This document shows positions 1 to 9,041 of a DNA stretch of 64,000 bases, one piece after another (positions within the stretch are counted from its first letter, which is position 1; every line of letters starts with the position of its first letter). The translations under genes were made by a program, and so were the position numbers. This stretch comes from Virgibacillus salexigens (GTDB lineage: Bacteria > Bacillota > Bacilli > Bacillales > Amphibacillaceae). Below the pieces are notes generated by a model. That model was given only the letters and a program-made list of their open reading frames with translations. It did not search any database and was not told the DNA's origin. Where the stretch lies: NCBI RefSeq assembly GCF_014905415.1, contig NZ_BNEO01000002.1, forward strand, positions 1 through 64,000. Reading direction: 5' to 3'.

Positions 1-531
1 CGATGTTCAAAAAGAGTGCTGAGCTTGGTGTAATCATTCGTTCTAGTTCCGGAAAAGATAATTGTAAAATCGCATGCATTTTGCCCCGTAGTTGGATTAA
101 TTCTTCATCAACTTCGTCGTAATAACGTGATAGGGCATGCATTTGATTATAATAGGTGTCTTGTTGAAACATTGGCTTACGGTTTATTTTAAAGTGTGTT
201 TTAGCCAGCTCATGCGCATCGCTTTTATCGGTCTTATTTTTCTTCGCATAGCTGCTGTCTGAAGTTTTGCCTCAAGTGGATTTAAGCGACAATATATGTA
301 TCCACGATCTTGAAGAAATTTTTCCAAAGCCATTGAATAAACCCCAGTCGCTTCAAAAACAATTTCCGGTCTTTGACCCTTTTGTTGTTCTAACAATATC
401 ATTCGCTTACGAAGTGATTCGAAGTCCGCTTGACAATGATTTATTTCCCCTTCAAATATACAGCGTTTTTGATCATAAATAACTATCGTACTTTTACCTT
501 TACTTACATCGAGCGCAACTACAGGTTTCAT
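1..531 (-). pseudogene. IS110-type transposase, N-terminal part, frameshifted
   Basis: The reading frame opens with MKPVVALDVSKGKS, the DEDD-type N-terminus of IS110-family transposases, and includes FEATGVYS. It goes out of frame near 245. There the minus strand has five A residues where six would restore the typical RRKNKTDKSDAHELAK segment. After one added A the frame stays open to the window edge (KINRKPMFQQDTYYNQMHALSRYY region). A single-base deletion in a homopolymer therefore truncates the protein at 115 residues. The gene continues outside the window, so its other end is unknown. IS110 elements usually lack terminal inverted repeats and none was found at the left-hand boundary. Confidence 0.8.
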
Positions 532-835
532 TTCGTCTCCTCCAATTAATTACTCATAGAAGTCTTCACATAACCTTATCGATTCCACTTTCTTATACAC
601 GATCTCTATGGACCCAACATACTAAATTGATTCAAATAAGGGTGTGAAGTGAGCCTGTTTGGGGTGCGGATTCAATATTGATCCCAAAGTTAGATCGGCT
701 TTTCTTCACTCCTACTATAAAAAAATAGTAGCACAAAACCATGGCCTTGGTTTTGTACTACTAATCTTAGTATGTTTGGGGTGATTATTTAGAAGTCTCA
801 CAATCCACTGCGACTAGGAAATACTTCTTTTTTAT
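532..835. other. Intergenic region between transposase fragment and serpin
   Basis: About 300 bp with no convincing gene. It holds the serpin terminator (720-764) and an imperfect inverted repeat of roughly 10 of 13 bases (GTGAAGTGAGCC near 647-658 against GGCTTTTCTTCAC near 699-711). The repeat may be a remnant of the insertion sequence end or a second weak terminator. Nothing else is recognisable. Confidence 0.4.
720..764 (-). terminator. Rho-independent terminator of the serpin gene
   Basis: A long hairpin (727-764, arms TAGTAGCACAAAACCA and TGGTTTTGTACTACTA with one mismatch) is followed on the minus strand by a run of seven T (720-726). It lies about 70 bp downstream of the serpin stop. 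Confidence 0.8.
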
Positions 836-2080
836 TTACGATGGATTATAAATTGTGCCCATAAAAAGTATGCTATTTGTTTCATGATCTGTAATAGTAA
901 AGAAGAATGGTCGATTTACTTCCATATGAAATGGAGGATCTATTGGGGCCGAAGTCGTTTCCATTCCGATAGAAGTAGCACCAGCCGCCTCTGTACCCTG
1001 TTCAGTTACTTCTATATATGTTTTCTGTTTAATATCACTAATCCAGAGTTGGTTATTTTCTTGAATCATCTTCTGGAAGTTTGCGTTTTGCTTGTCGAAA
1101 GCCTCTGTCATTCCAAGTTGTTGTAGAGCATCATTTAATGTGGTTTCATATTCGATTTGAAATTTTGGCAACTGCACCGTTCCTTCTTCTTCTTGAAATT
1201 GTGACTGCCATTGCTGCCAAATGTCACTGGTTAGCTTTGTTTTTAGTTCAGACAGACTGGTATTCTTTTTAGGAAGGAAAATATTCATGCTCATCTTTTT
1301 TTCTTCACTATAAGGAAGGGATACAGCTTGCACATATTTATTCTCTAGATAGTTTAGTTTTTCTTTAAGCAGCATCATTGGCACTTGTTTGGTATCTCCA
1401 TTTTCAAGATGAAAGTTCCTGTTTGTTGTTTGCGCTTCATTAAACGCATAGGTCCATTGTCCATTAAAATAAATAGCGTTGATGAGCATCGTTACTAAGT
1501 TAGGATCCAAAGGGCTGTCTGTAATTTCAGTAATCTTGTTATTCGTCGATTTCTTTATCCAGTCATTCATCTTTTGAGCTGCGTCTGGATTGTTGATGTC
1601 AATTTCCTCAATCTCCGCATTAAAGTAATCGGTATTTTTGTCCGTGAAGGCTTCCTGAAAATGAAATTGGTCATTCAGCCAAATTGAGTTTCCAATCTGC
1701 AATTGAATTCCCTCTGGTTGCTCCATAAGTGAAGATAGCAAGGAAGCATTCGCTCGATTTAAGTCCGTCGAACGTTTATTTTCTAGATGTAGAATTTGGG
1801 AAATTTCATCTTTGGTTGTTTCTTCCGCACCATTATAAACCATAGATAGTGCGATAAATAGACTCGTAGGAGAGAATAAGGTGTTTCCTTTGTCATTTGG
1901 CTTCACCCTATTCAATAATTGAAAGCCTAGTTGGTTATTAGCGGAAGTGATTTTTTTGTAATCTTGTTTGTCAAAACTAGCATTGATTACCGAATCGGTT
2001 CCTGTTTTACTCGTACCACATCCACTTATATAAAAAATTAGTGCTGCCAAAAATACAAGTATCACGTATTTTTTTGACAT
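836..2080 (-). CDS. Serpin-family serine protease inhibitor, lipoprotein
   Basis: Full-length serpin of 414 residues. The N-terminus MSKKYVILVFLAALIFYISGC is a lipoprotein signal with lipobox ISGC (Cys21), so the inhibitor should be tethered outside the membrane. The hinge of the reactive-centre loop, EQGTEAAGATS (about residues 360-370), has the small residues typical of inhibitory serpins. The loop then runs SIGMETTSAP before the conserved NRPFFFTI and LFMGTIYNP strands. I chose ATG 2080 because AGGGTGGTG sits just upstream; an in-frame GTG at 2092 has no ribosome site. The gene stands alone with its own terminator. The target protease cannot be deduced. Bacterial serpins are patchily distributed, so acquisition by transfer is possible. 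Confidence 0.93.
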   Translation of the reverse strand: MSKKYVILVFLAALIFYISGCGTSKTGTDSVINASFDKQDYKKITSANNQLGFQLLNRVKPNDKGNTLFSPTSLFIALSMVYNGAEETTKDEISQILHLENKRSTDLNRANASLLSSLMEQPEGIQLQIGNSIWLNDQFHFQEAFTDKNTDYFNAEIEEIDINNPDAAQKMNDWIKKSTNNKITEITDSPLDPNLVTMLINAIYFNGQWTYAFNEAQTTNRNFHLENGDTKQVPMMLLKEKLNYLENKYVQAVSLPYSEEKKMSMNIFLPKKNTSLSELKTKLTSDIWQQWQSQFQEEEGTVQLPKFQIEYETTLNDALQQLGMTEAFDKQNANFQKMIQENNQLWISDIKQKTYIEVTEQGTEAAGATSIGMETTSAPIDPPFHMEVNRPFFFTITDHETNSILFMGTIYNPS

Positions 2081-2324
2081 GTTTATCACCACCCTTACTC
2101 ATTAGTCCGTATGCTATAGGAAAATGTTACATTGTGTTTCGTGTTTAATTAATAAATTTAGTCCATGATGTTGTTTGAAATATCCATTATTTAGAAAAGG
2201 ATATATCTGTAAATTAGTCTTTCCCAGATGATGTAAAAGGTATACAAACGAATAAAAGGCGGGGTACATCGTAAAGTAATTTGGTCGCATACATCCGAAT
2301 GATATAGTCTCTTTTTAATAAAAA

Positions 2325-3227
2325 TTAGCTTGAAACTTCTTCTTCCAACGCTGCTGTTTGAAATAATTCAATAAAGTTTCGTGTGCTTTTTGAAAGATAC
2401 CTTTCTTTAAGCCAAATAAGGGATGATTTAGAGATAATTGTATTATCTTCAATCATTAATGTTCTTACCCCGCGTAATGGAGGGCCAGATAGAGTCGATT
2501 CAGGGACAATTGTTGCTCCAACCTCCTCACTGACTAACTGAAGAATCATATCTACGTCAGGACATTCACAAACAATGGTGGGAGATAGCCCGAAGTTCTC
2601 GAATTGATCAAGTATTAGTTCATATTGTCCTATACCGCTTATACGATGTAATAATAACAATGGGAAGGCATTTAATTGTTCCATTGTAGTTGATGTTATA
2701 GATGGATTACACCATTCTTCAGGCAAAACTGCGACATATTTTTCTTCAGGAAGAGCAAGAGAATCGAATGCATGCATTTCTAGCGGTAATCGAATAATGG
2801 CAAGATCAATATCTCGATTATGAAGCTGTTCCGCAAGCAGATAGGAATCGCCTTCTTTTAAATGAAAACGTATGTGAGGAAATTTTTGTTGGAATCGTTT
2901 CATTTGTTTCGGTATTTGTGAAAAACAGGTTTTTACACAACCAATTGAGATCGTCCCCTTAGTTCCTTCCCCAGTTTCTTTTACTTCGGTAATCGTTTCC
3001 TCTAATGTATGAAATAATTTGTCTACATGATTATAAAGAACAGTTCCAGCATCGGTTAACTCCATTTTCCGTCCATGACGCTCCATTAATTTAACACCTA
3101 ACTCTTCTTCTAATGATTTGAGGCTTTGACTCAATGGCGGCTGAGCCATATGTAACTTATTGGCAGCTTTCGTAATTTGGCCTTCATTTGCTATTGTCTG
3201 AAAGTAACGCAAATGTCTCATTTCCAT
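2325..3227 (-). CDS. LysR-family transcriptional regulator
   Basis: A 300-residue LysR protein. The N-terminal winged helix-turn-helix (about residues 1-60) contains ITKAANKLHMAQPPLSQSLKSLEEELG. It is followed by the linker helix and a periplasmic-binding-protein-like effector domain. The gene is divergent from hpaB1, the classic arrangement for a regulator of the adjacent catabolic operon, so 4-hydroxyphenylacetate or a related aromatic acid is a reasonable effector guess. A GAAAGG site lies 13 bp before ATG 3227 and a second ATG follows at 3221, so the exact start is open. Its promoter (3286-3314) contains the same 18-bp AT-rich palindrome found at other promoters of the island. Confidence 0.92.
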   Translation of the reverse strand: MEMRHLRYFQTIANEGQITKAANKLHMAQPPLSQSLKSLEEELGVKLMERHGRKMELTDAGTVLYNHVDKLFHTLEETITEVKETGEGTKGTISIGCVKTCFSQIPKQMKRFQQKFPHIRFHLKEGDSYLLAEQLHNRDIDLAIIRLPLEMHAFDSLALPEEKYVAVLPEEWCNPSITSTTMEQLNAFPLLLLHRISGIGQYELILDQFENFGLSPTIVCECPDVDMILQLVSEEVGATIVPESTLSGPPLRGVRTLMIEDNTIISKSSLIWLKERYLSKSTRNFIELFQTAALEEEVSS

Positions 3228-3285
3228 AGAAGATAAACATCCTTTCTTTCATATAACCATTCATGAAAACGCTTCCTTATAAAGA

Positions 3286-3314
3286 ATTATATATAATTTT
3301 ATATATAAAGACAA
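3286..3314 (-). promoter_or_regulatory. lysR promoter with embedded 18-bp palindrome
   Basis: On the minus strand TTGTCT (3314-3309) is separated by 17 bp from TATAAT (3291-3286). The 18-bp near-palindrome ATATATAATTTTATATAT (3289-3306 on the plus strand) fills the spacer. This is the same geometry as at the gntR and dctP promoters, with the repeat starting 8 bp after the first base of the -35 box. AT-richness lowers certainty for this copy. Confidence 0.55.
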
Positions 3315-3493
3315 TGCGATTATCAAAATAGTATATTTTTTATATATAGAATACGAATGTAATAGATATTATTAATATAGTTATAACCGTGCTATTATTC
3401 AAATAAGCACAAGTATTCAGATAATGGAAAAGGAGGAAAGGTCTGTTCTGATATGACATCGCTTACATTAATATGGTTATAGGAGGAATTAGA

Positions 3494-4960
3494 ATGCCCG
3501 CCAAAACAGGACAACAATATATAGGTCGATTAAAGCAAGCAAACAATAATGTGTATATTCATGGAGAACGTGTTGATGATGTAACAAAGCACCCAGCATT
3601 TAAAAATGCAATTCAGTCAATGGCAAAATTATACGATATCCAATATGAAAAACCAGAAAAAATGCTTTATACTTCACCAACTACTGGAGATAAAGTAGGG
3701 AAGACATTTATGGTACCAACTACTATCGATGAATTAATTGAACGACGTGAAGCAATTATGGAGTGGCAAAGTTTTACAAAAGGGTTAATGGGGAGATCTC
3801 CTGATTATTTAAATGCTGATGTTATGGCCATGGGGCCAGCAAGTGAATTCTATGCTGAAGGAGACCCTGCGTTTGCCGAAAACGCTAGGAACTATGCTAC
3901 CTTTGCTAGGGAAAATGATATTAGCTTAACTCATACCCTAATACATCCACAAGTGAACAGGGCAAAAATTCAGGCAGATCAAAAAGATGCCAATGTTGCT
4001 CTTCATGTAGTTGAAAAAAATGATCAAGGAGTCATAGTTGATGGGATCCGTCTTTTAGCAACACAAGGTGGTATTACCGATGAAATATTAGTATTTCCAT
4101 CTACGGTTAAGAAATCAGGGGAGCTGGATGATCCGTATTCATTAGCTTTTGCGATACCGAATAACACCCCAGGGTTAAAGTATTTAAGTCGCGAGTCATT
4201 TGAATATGGGGAGAATCGCTATGATCATCCCCTAAGTTCAAGATTTGAAGAAGGAGATACCATTGTTGCATTTGATCATGTACTTGTTCCTTGGGATCGT
4301 ATTTTTGTTTTAGAAAATTCATCGATATGTAACCGAGCTTTTGCTGAGACAAACGCAGTTGTGCATATGACACATCAGGTGATAACAAAAGATATTGCTA
4401 AAACAGAATTCTTGTTAGGGGTGGTTTTGACATTAATGGATTCAATTGGAATTGATGGGTTCCAGCATGTGAAAGATAAAGGAACTGAAATCATGCTTAC
4501 CTTAGAAACAATGAAATCCCATCTATTTCGAGCAGAGCACAATGCGAAATTGGATAAATGGGGAATGATGACACCAGACTTTCAAGCATTGGATGCTGCG
4601 AGAAATTGGTTTCCGCGTATTTATCCGAGAATGGCTGAAATTCTAAGAATTTTAGGAGCATCTGGAATGATGGGAATACCCACGCATGCTGATTTTAATA
4701 ATAAGGAAATTGGTCCGATTTTACATCGTGCCATGCAGGGGAAAAACGTAGAAGGCTACGAACGTGTCCAAATTTTCCGATTAGCTTGGGATCTAACCAT
4801 GAGTGCCTTTGGCAGCCGACAAACACATTATGAATATTATTTCTTTGGGGACCCAATTAAGATGGGGATGGCTTACTTTGATAAATATGAGAAAGAAGTT
4901 TATAAATCTCAAGTTCGTGATTTCTTAAGTAGTCAACAAATCCAACAAGTGAACATATAA
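3494..4960 (+). CDS. hpaB: 4-hydroxyphenylacetate 3-monooxygenase, oxygenase component (copy 1)
   Basis: This enzyme hydroxylates 4-hydroxyphenylacetate to homoprotocatechuate (3,4-dihydroxyphenylacetate) using reduced FAD supplied by a separate reductase. The 488-residue product has the HpaB family hallmarks: YIHGERVDDVTKHPAF at the N-terminus, MGRSPDYLNADVMA, THTLIHPQVNR, and the C-terminal ILGASGMMGIPTHADF helix region. ATG 3494 is preceded by AGGAGGA at good spacing; an in-frame upstream GTG-like start at 3473 is not. It is divergent from lysR and followed by the FAD synthetase-like gene and hpaC. Its length is close to the Thermus/Geobacillus-type HpaB. A second, more distant copy lies at 15115-16632. 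Confidence 0.92.
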   Translation: MPAKTGQQYIGRLKQANNNVYIHGERVDDVTKHPAFKNAIQSMAKLYDIQYEKPEKMLYTSPTTGDKVGKTFMVPTTIDELIERREAIMEWQSFTKGLMGRSPDYLNADVMAMGPASEFYAEGDPAFAENARNYATFARENDISLTHTLIHPQVNRAKIQADQKDANVALHVVEKNDQGVIVDGIRLLATQGGITDEILVFPSTVKKSGELDDPYSLAFAIPNNTPGLKYLSRESFEYGENRYDHPLSSRFEEGDTIVAFDHVLVPWDRIFVLENSSICNRAFAETNAVVHMTHQVITKDIAKTEFLLGVVLTLMDSIGIDGFQHVKDKGTEIMLTLETMKSHLFRAEHNAKLDKWGMMTPDFQALDAARNWFPRIYPRMAEILRILGASGMMGIPTHADFNNKEIGPILHRAMQGKNVEGYERVQIFRLAWDLTMSAFGSRQTHYEYYFFGDPIKMGMAYFDKYEKEVYKSQVRDFLSSQQIQQVNI

Positions 4961-5092
4961 ACTGGAGGAACAATGTAATAATTTCTGTCTGAATTCTAGT
5001 TCGCACGAAACAATTTTTGTTGTAGACGCTATATTTCTCATTTAGTAAGATAAGCTTAAGATTTAGAATATGGTGTGGAGGAGGTAAGTAGA

Positions 5093-5911
5093 TTGAAAGT
5101 CATTCGTATAGATCCATTTATCAAGGTAACGAATTTTCAGGATCATGTGATGGCGATAGGGTTTTTTGATGGTATTCATTTAGGGCATCAGCAATTATTA
5201 CGCCATGCAAAAAACATAGCTGAACAGCAAAATCTGTTGTTTACCGCAATGACATTCGATCCGCATCCAGATGAGGTAATCAACAATGAGAAAGCACGGA
5301 ACTATTTGACGCCGCTTTCAGAAAAAATTGACAAGATGGAAAAGATGGGTGTAGATGCTCTATTTGTTATACATTTTGATCGTACATTTGCTTCTCTTTC
5401 TCCAGCAGATTATATTCAAAACTATATTCTTGAGCTAAATACGAGGCATGTTGTGGTTGGTTTTGATTTTAGGTTTGGTCATAAAGCACAAGGGAATACA
5501 CAGGTTTTGGCACAGGCTGCAAAACAGAGTGATTTTGGTTTGAGTGTGATACCTAAGAAAATGTACGACAATAAGAAAATTAGTTCAACATTAATTAGGG
5601 AATGCATTCAAGCAGGAAGAGTAGAAGTCATTCCATTTTATCTCGGCGCTAATTATCAAATAAAGGCTGTTATTTCCAATACACATACAATTGGTATCTT
5701 TCAACTCGATCCAATAGAAAATTTCATCTTTCCTAAAGAAGGAAGCTATAACATTTTACTAATGGTAGATGCCAGGTCTATTCCAGCAGTATTACAATGT
5801 GATCGGGGTAAATGGATGTTGATGGTTAGAGAAAGGATAACGAACCACCAGCAAACAGTCACCATCGAATTTCTAAGCCAGGCGATGGTTAAAAAAACGA
5901 TGACGATGTAA
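5093..5911 (+). CDS. FAD synthetase-like nucleotidyltransferase (RibF N-domain only)
   Basis: The product has the adenylyltransferase signature AIGFFDGIHLGHQQLLRHA and TFDPHPDEV of RibF, plus a middle segment GFDFRFGHKAQGNT and SSTLIRECIQAGRV. The C-terminal third does not show the flavokinase motifs of bifunctional RibF, so it probably adenylylates FMN to FAD without making FMN. That would raise FAD supply for the adjacent FADH2-dependent HpaB. The start is TTG 5093, with GGAGGAGG at 5076-5083; GTG 5075 has no ribosome site. It lies between hpaB1 and hpaC, so a dedicated cofactor role is inferred. The housekeeping ribF is presumably elsewhere. Confidence 0.8.
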   Translation: MKVIRIDPFIKVTNFQDHVMAIGFFDGIHLGHQQLLRHAKNIAEQQNLLFTAMTFDPHPDEVINNEKARNYLTPLSEKIDKMEKMGVDALFVIHFDRTFASLSPADYIQNYILELNTRHVVVGFDFRFGHKAQGNTQVLAQAAKQSDFGLSVIPKKMYDNKKISSTLIRECIQAGRVEVIPFYLGANYQIKAVISNTHTIGIFQLDPIENFIFPKEGSYNILLMVDARSIPAVLQCDRGKWMLMVRERITNHQQTVTIEFLSQAMVKKTMTM

Positions 5912-5931
5912 ACCTATAAAGGAGGATGATC

Positions 5932-6408
5932 ATGATGGAAAGTAGAACTTTTCGTAATGCAATGGGTCGATTTGCCACGGGAGTTACAGTGATCACTACA
6001 AAATCAGGAGAAGATCATCATGGGATGACAGCAAATGCATTTATGTCCGTTTCGTTGGACCCAAAATTGATTACAGTTTCCATTGATAACCGAGCAAACA
6101 TGCTTCATAAAATTAATCAATCTGGCAAATTTGCTGTTAGTTTCCTTTCTGATAAGCAGCAGGATATCTCGATGCATTTTGCAGGTCAGGCAAATTCAGG
6201 TGAAGAAATTCAATTTGATTATATCCAGCAAATTCCAGTCATTCAAAACGCTCTTGCTTCAGTCGTATGTGATTTAGATCGCAGCGTTGAAGTTGGAGAT
6301 CATACCTTGTTAATTGGTAAGGTGGTTGATATCAATTTAACAGATGGCAATCCGTTAACATTCTTTGGTGGGAAATATGGAAAACATGAACCTGTAGAGT
6401 ATGTGTAG
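5932..6408 (+). CDS. hpaC: 4-hydroxyphenylacetate 3-monooxygenase, flavin reductase component
   Basis: A short flavin reductase of about 158 residues with the HpaC/flavin-reductase-domain pattern FRNAMGRFATGVTVITT, GMTANAFMSVSLDP and NQSGKFAVSFLS. It reduces flavin with NAD(P)H and hands it to HpaB. AAAGGAGG at 5918-5925 is spaced 6 bp from ATG 5932 and 9 bp from ATG 5935; either may start the protein, while ATG 5926 abuts the ribosome site. It is the only reductase gene in the island, so both HpaB copies may share it. Confidence 0.92.
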   Translation: MMESRTFRNAMGRFATGVTVITTKSGEDHHGMTANAFMSVSLDPKLITVSIDNRANMLHKINQSGKFAVSFLSDKQQDISMHFAGQANSGEEIQFDYIQQIPVIQNALASVVCDLDRSVEVGDHTLLIGKVVDINLTDGNPLTFFGGKYGKHEPVEYV

Positions 6409-6426
6409 CTACTTATCATAAATATT

Positions 6427-6444
6427 ATATATGATTTAATATAT
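6427..6444 (+). promoter_or_regulatory. 18-bp operator-like palindrome upstream of hpaE
   Basis: ATATATGATTTAATATAT matches the repeats at the gntR (12253-12270) and dctP (16718-16735) promoters, consensus ATATATGAWWTNRTATAT. A TATTAT box (6442-6447) overlaps its end, but there is no good -35 box. It may be an operator for an internal hpaE promoter, or a site acting on read-through from hpaBC. Confidence 0.5.
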
Positions 6445-6468
6445 TATTCATAAAAGGAGTGAATTCAT

Positions 6469-7971
6469 ATGGCTAACCAATTAGCGGATGAACATATAGA
6501 AATGAAACAGCAAACAAAAGATATCAAGCTGTATATTAATGGAGAATTCGTTGATGCAGCAAGCAAGCATACATTTGAAAATATCAGTCCTTATACCAAT
6601 GAGACCATTAATCACGTTGCCTCAGGAGATAATGAGGATATTAAAAAAGCTGTCCAGGCAGCAAGAGCAGCGTTTAAAGGAGAATGGGGGAAACTAAAAG
6701 TAAAAGATCGACTTGCATATGTTTATAAAATTGCTGACCTCATTGATGATCATATCGATGAAATTGCCCCTTTAGAATCATTTGATACCGGTTTGCCAAT
6801 AGCACAAACGAAGAAGATGGTGAGTAGAGCAGCCTATAATTTCCGTTTTTATGCTGAAATGGTCTCTACACGTATGGTGGGAGAAGCATATCAAGTAGAT
6901 GATGAATTTTTAAATTATACCATTCATAAACCAGTTGGTATTGCTGGATTAATTACTCCATGGAATGCACCATTTATGTTAGAAACTTGGAAAATAGCAC
7001 CTGCGCTGGCTACTGGAAATACGGTTGTCTTAAAACCAGCAGAGTGGTCTCCGCTAACCGCAAATCGATTAGCAGAGATTATTGACAAAGCAGGACTTCC
7101 AGACGGTGTATTCAATGTCGTTCATGGCTACGGAGAAACCGCAGGTGCTTCACTTGTGGCGCATCCTGATGTTGAGTTGATTTCATTTACTGGTGAGACC
7201 ACCACTGGCTCAGAAATTCTTAAAAATGGTGCGGATGCTTTGAAGCGTTTTTCCATGGAATTAGGTGGAAAATCACCGATTATTGTTTTTGATGATGCTG
7301 ATTTTGAACGTGCACTTGATGCATGTACATGGGGAATATTCTCGTTTAATGGAGAGCGGTGTACGGCGAATTCGCGTTTGTATGTGCATGAACATATTGC
7401 AGAGAAATTTATTGATAGATTAAAACAACGTATTAACAAAATTAAAGTAGGTGACCCATTGAAAGCTGATACACAAGTGGGCCCACTTATTCATAAAAAT
7501 CATTACGATAATGTCAAAGATTATCTTAAAATTGCAAAAGCCGAAGGCTGCGAAGTAATTAGCGGAAATATTCCAGATGGTAAAGGGAATTACATTGCAC
7601 CAACCCTTATCCTAAATGCAACAAATCAAATGCGTGTGGTACAAGAAGAAATATTTGGACCAGTTATTGCTGCAATGACTTTTACAGATGAACAAGAAGT
7701 AATTGAATTAGCTAACGACGTTCGCTATGGCTTAGCCGGGTATGTTTGGACGCAGGATATACAACGGGGACATCGTGTCGCTCAAGCAATTGATTCTGGC
7801 ATGTTATGGGTGAATGCACAGAATGTTCGTGATTTAAGAACTCCATTTGGAGGGTCTAAGCATAGTGGAATTGGCCGTGAAGGGGGACATTATGCCTTTG
7901 AATTCTATACAGAAACGCAAATTATCCATGTTGCCTTAAAGGATCATCATATTCCGCAGTTCGGAAAGTAA
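6469..7971 (+). CDS. hpaE: 5-carboxymethyl-2-hydroxymuconate semialdehyde dehydrogenase
   Basis: NAD-dependent aldehyde dehydrogenase of 500 residues. In the meta pathway it oxidises the ring-cleavage product of homoprotocatechuate, 5-carboxymethyl-2-hydroxymuconate semialdehyde, to the acid. ALDH motifs are in place: TPWNAPFMLETWK, the general base in MELGGKSP (Glu264), the nucleophile in FNGERCTANS (Cys298), and EEIFGPV. The HpaE assignment rests on strong placement between hpaC and hpaD; the fold alone would not distinguish substrates. AAAGGAG precedes ATG 6469. An 18-bp palindrome lies just upstream. Confidence 0.88.
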   Translation: MANQLADEHIEMKQQTKDIKLYINGEFVDAASKHTFENISPYTNETINHVASGDNEDIKKAVQAARAAFKGEWGKLKVKDRLAYVYKIADLIDDHIDEIAPLESFDTGLPIAQTKKMVSRAAYNFRFYAEMVSTRMVGEAYQVDDEFLNYTIHKPVGIAGLITPWNAPFMLETWKIAPALATGNTVVLKPAEWSPLTANRLAEIIDKAGLPDGVFNVVHGYGETAGASLVAHPDVELISFTGETTTGSEILKNGADALKRFSMELGGKSPIIVFDDADFERALDACTWGIFSFNGERCTANSRLYVHEHIAEKFIDRLKQRINKIKVGDPLKADTQVGPLIHKNHYDNVKDYLKIAKAEGCEVISGNIPDGKGNYIAPTLILNATNQMRVVQEEIFGPVIAAMTFTDEQEVIELANDVRYGLAGYVWTQDIQRGHRVAQAIDSGMLWVNAQNVRDLRTPFGGSKHSGIGREGGHYAFEFYTETQIIHVALKDHHIPQFGK

Positions 7972-8019
7972 TTATTGTAATTCATTGATACCATTTTATA
8001 TGGAGAGGAGAATACCAGC

Positions 8020-9000
8020 ATGATGTTTGATATTATTCGTTCCGGACGTGCTATCTTGCATGTAACAGACCTAGAACAGTCTAAAAGTTTTTATGAAGCA
8101 CTCGGGTTTATTGAGTCAGAAGCAGATGAGGAGAATATTTTTTTCCGAGGGCTGGAAGAACATAACCACCATAGTCTTTGGTTAAAAAAGAAACCAGAAC
8201 CTGCTGTAGAGGCAATAAGTTACAAAGTTATTTCTGAGCAGGACCTTGATGAACTTGAGAAGTTTTTTATTAGCCAAGGAAATGATATCAAATGGTTGGA
8301 AAAGGGGACTCAACGATCAGTTGGGCGAGCTTTACGAGTTCAAGATATTTCGGGGTTGCCGTTAGAATTTTACGCTGAAATGGAAACTGTTGATCGCCTA
8401 TTGCAGCGTTATGATTTATACAAGGGTGCAAAAGTTCAACGAATTGATCACTTCAATTGTATGGTTCCAAATGTAGAGCGAGCTTATGATTATTATATTA
8501 AACACTTAGGATTTGCATGTTCAGAATATACGGTTGGTGAAGAAGAGAAAGTGTGGGCTGCCTGGCTCCACCGTAAGCCATCTGTTCATGATGTAGCATT
8601 TATGAATGGGATCGGCCCGAGACTTCATCATGTCGGTTTTTGGCTAAAAGATCCAATGAGTCTAATCGATGGCTGTGATGTGCTTGCTGCTTTAGGTTAC
8701 GGACCGAACATTGAACGCGGTCCAGGACGTCATGGTTTATCAAATGCTTTTTTCTTATACTTACGAGATCCAGATGGTCACCGGATTGAATTGTACAATG
8801 GGGACTATTTAACGAGTGATCCTGACTTCAAACCAATCAAATGGGATTTAGATGATCCAATGCGCCAAACGTTCTGGGGACATGAAGCACCAGATAGTTG
8901 GTTCGATGAAGCATCTGAAGTATTAGATATACAAACAGGAAGAAAATTGCCGCAGCATGAACCAAAATTAAAGAAAAGAAAACCGCAATTTGTGATATAA
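8020..9000 (+). CDS. hpaD: 3,4-dihydroxyphenylacetate 2,3-dioxygenase
   Basis: Type I extradiol dioxygenase of 326 residues with two glyoxalase-type modules. The N-terminal module (RAILHVTDLEQSKSFYEALGF) is structural. The C-terminal module carries the metal ligands RIDHFN (His144), RLHHVGF (His204, adjacent to His203) and HRIELY (Glu257). The 53-residue gap between the last His and Glu equals that of the homoprotocatechuate dioxygenases of Brevibacterium and Arthrobacter. It opens the ring of homoprotocatechuate next to the hydroxyls. GAGAGGAG precedes the ATGATG start. It lies 48 bp after hpaE in the same operon. Confidence 0.92.
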   Translation: MMFDIIRSGRAILHVTDLEQSKSFYEALGFIESEADEENIFFRGLEEHNHHSLWLKKKPEPAVEAISYKVISEQDLDELEKFFISQGNDIKWLEKGTQRSVGRALRVQDISGLPLEFYAEMETVDRLLQRYDLYKGAKVQRIDHFNCMVPNVERAYDYYIKHLGFACSEYTVGEEEKVWAAWLHRKPSVHDVAFMNGIGPRLHHVGFWLKDPMSLIDGCDVLAALGYGPNIERGPGRHGLSNAFFLYLRDPDGHRIELYNGDYLTSDPDFKPIKWDLDDPMRQTFWGHEAPDSWFDEASEVLDIQTGRKLPQHEPKLKKRKPQFVI

Positions 9001-9041
9001 ATTTAATACAATTCAGTTATTGAAAAGAAAGGATGGTCCAA

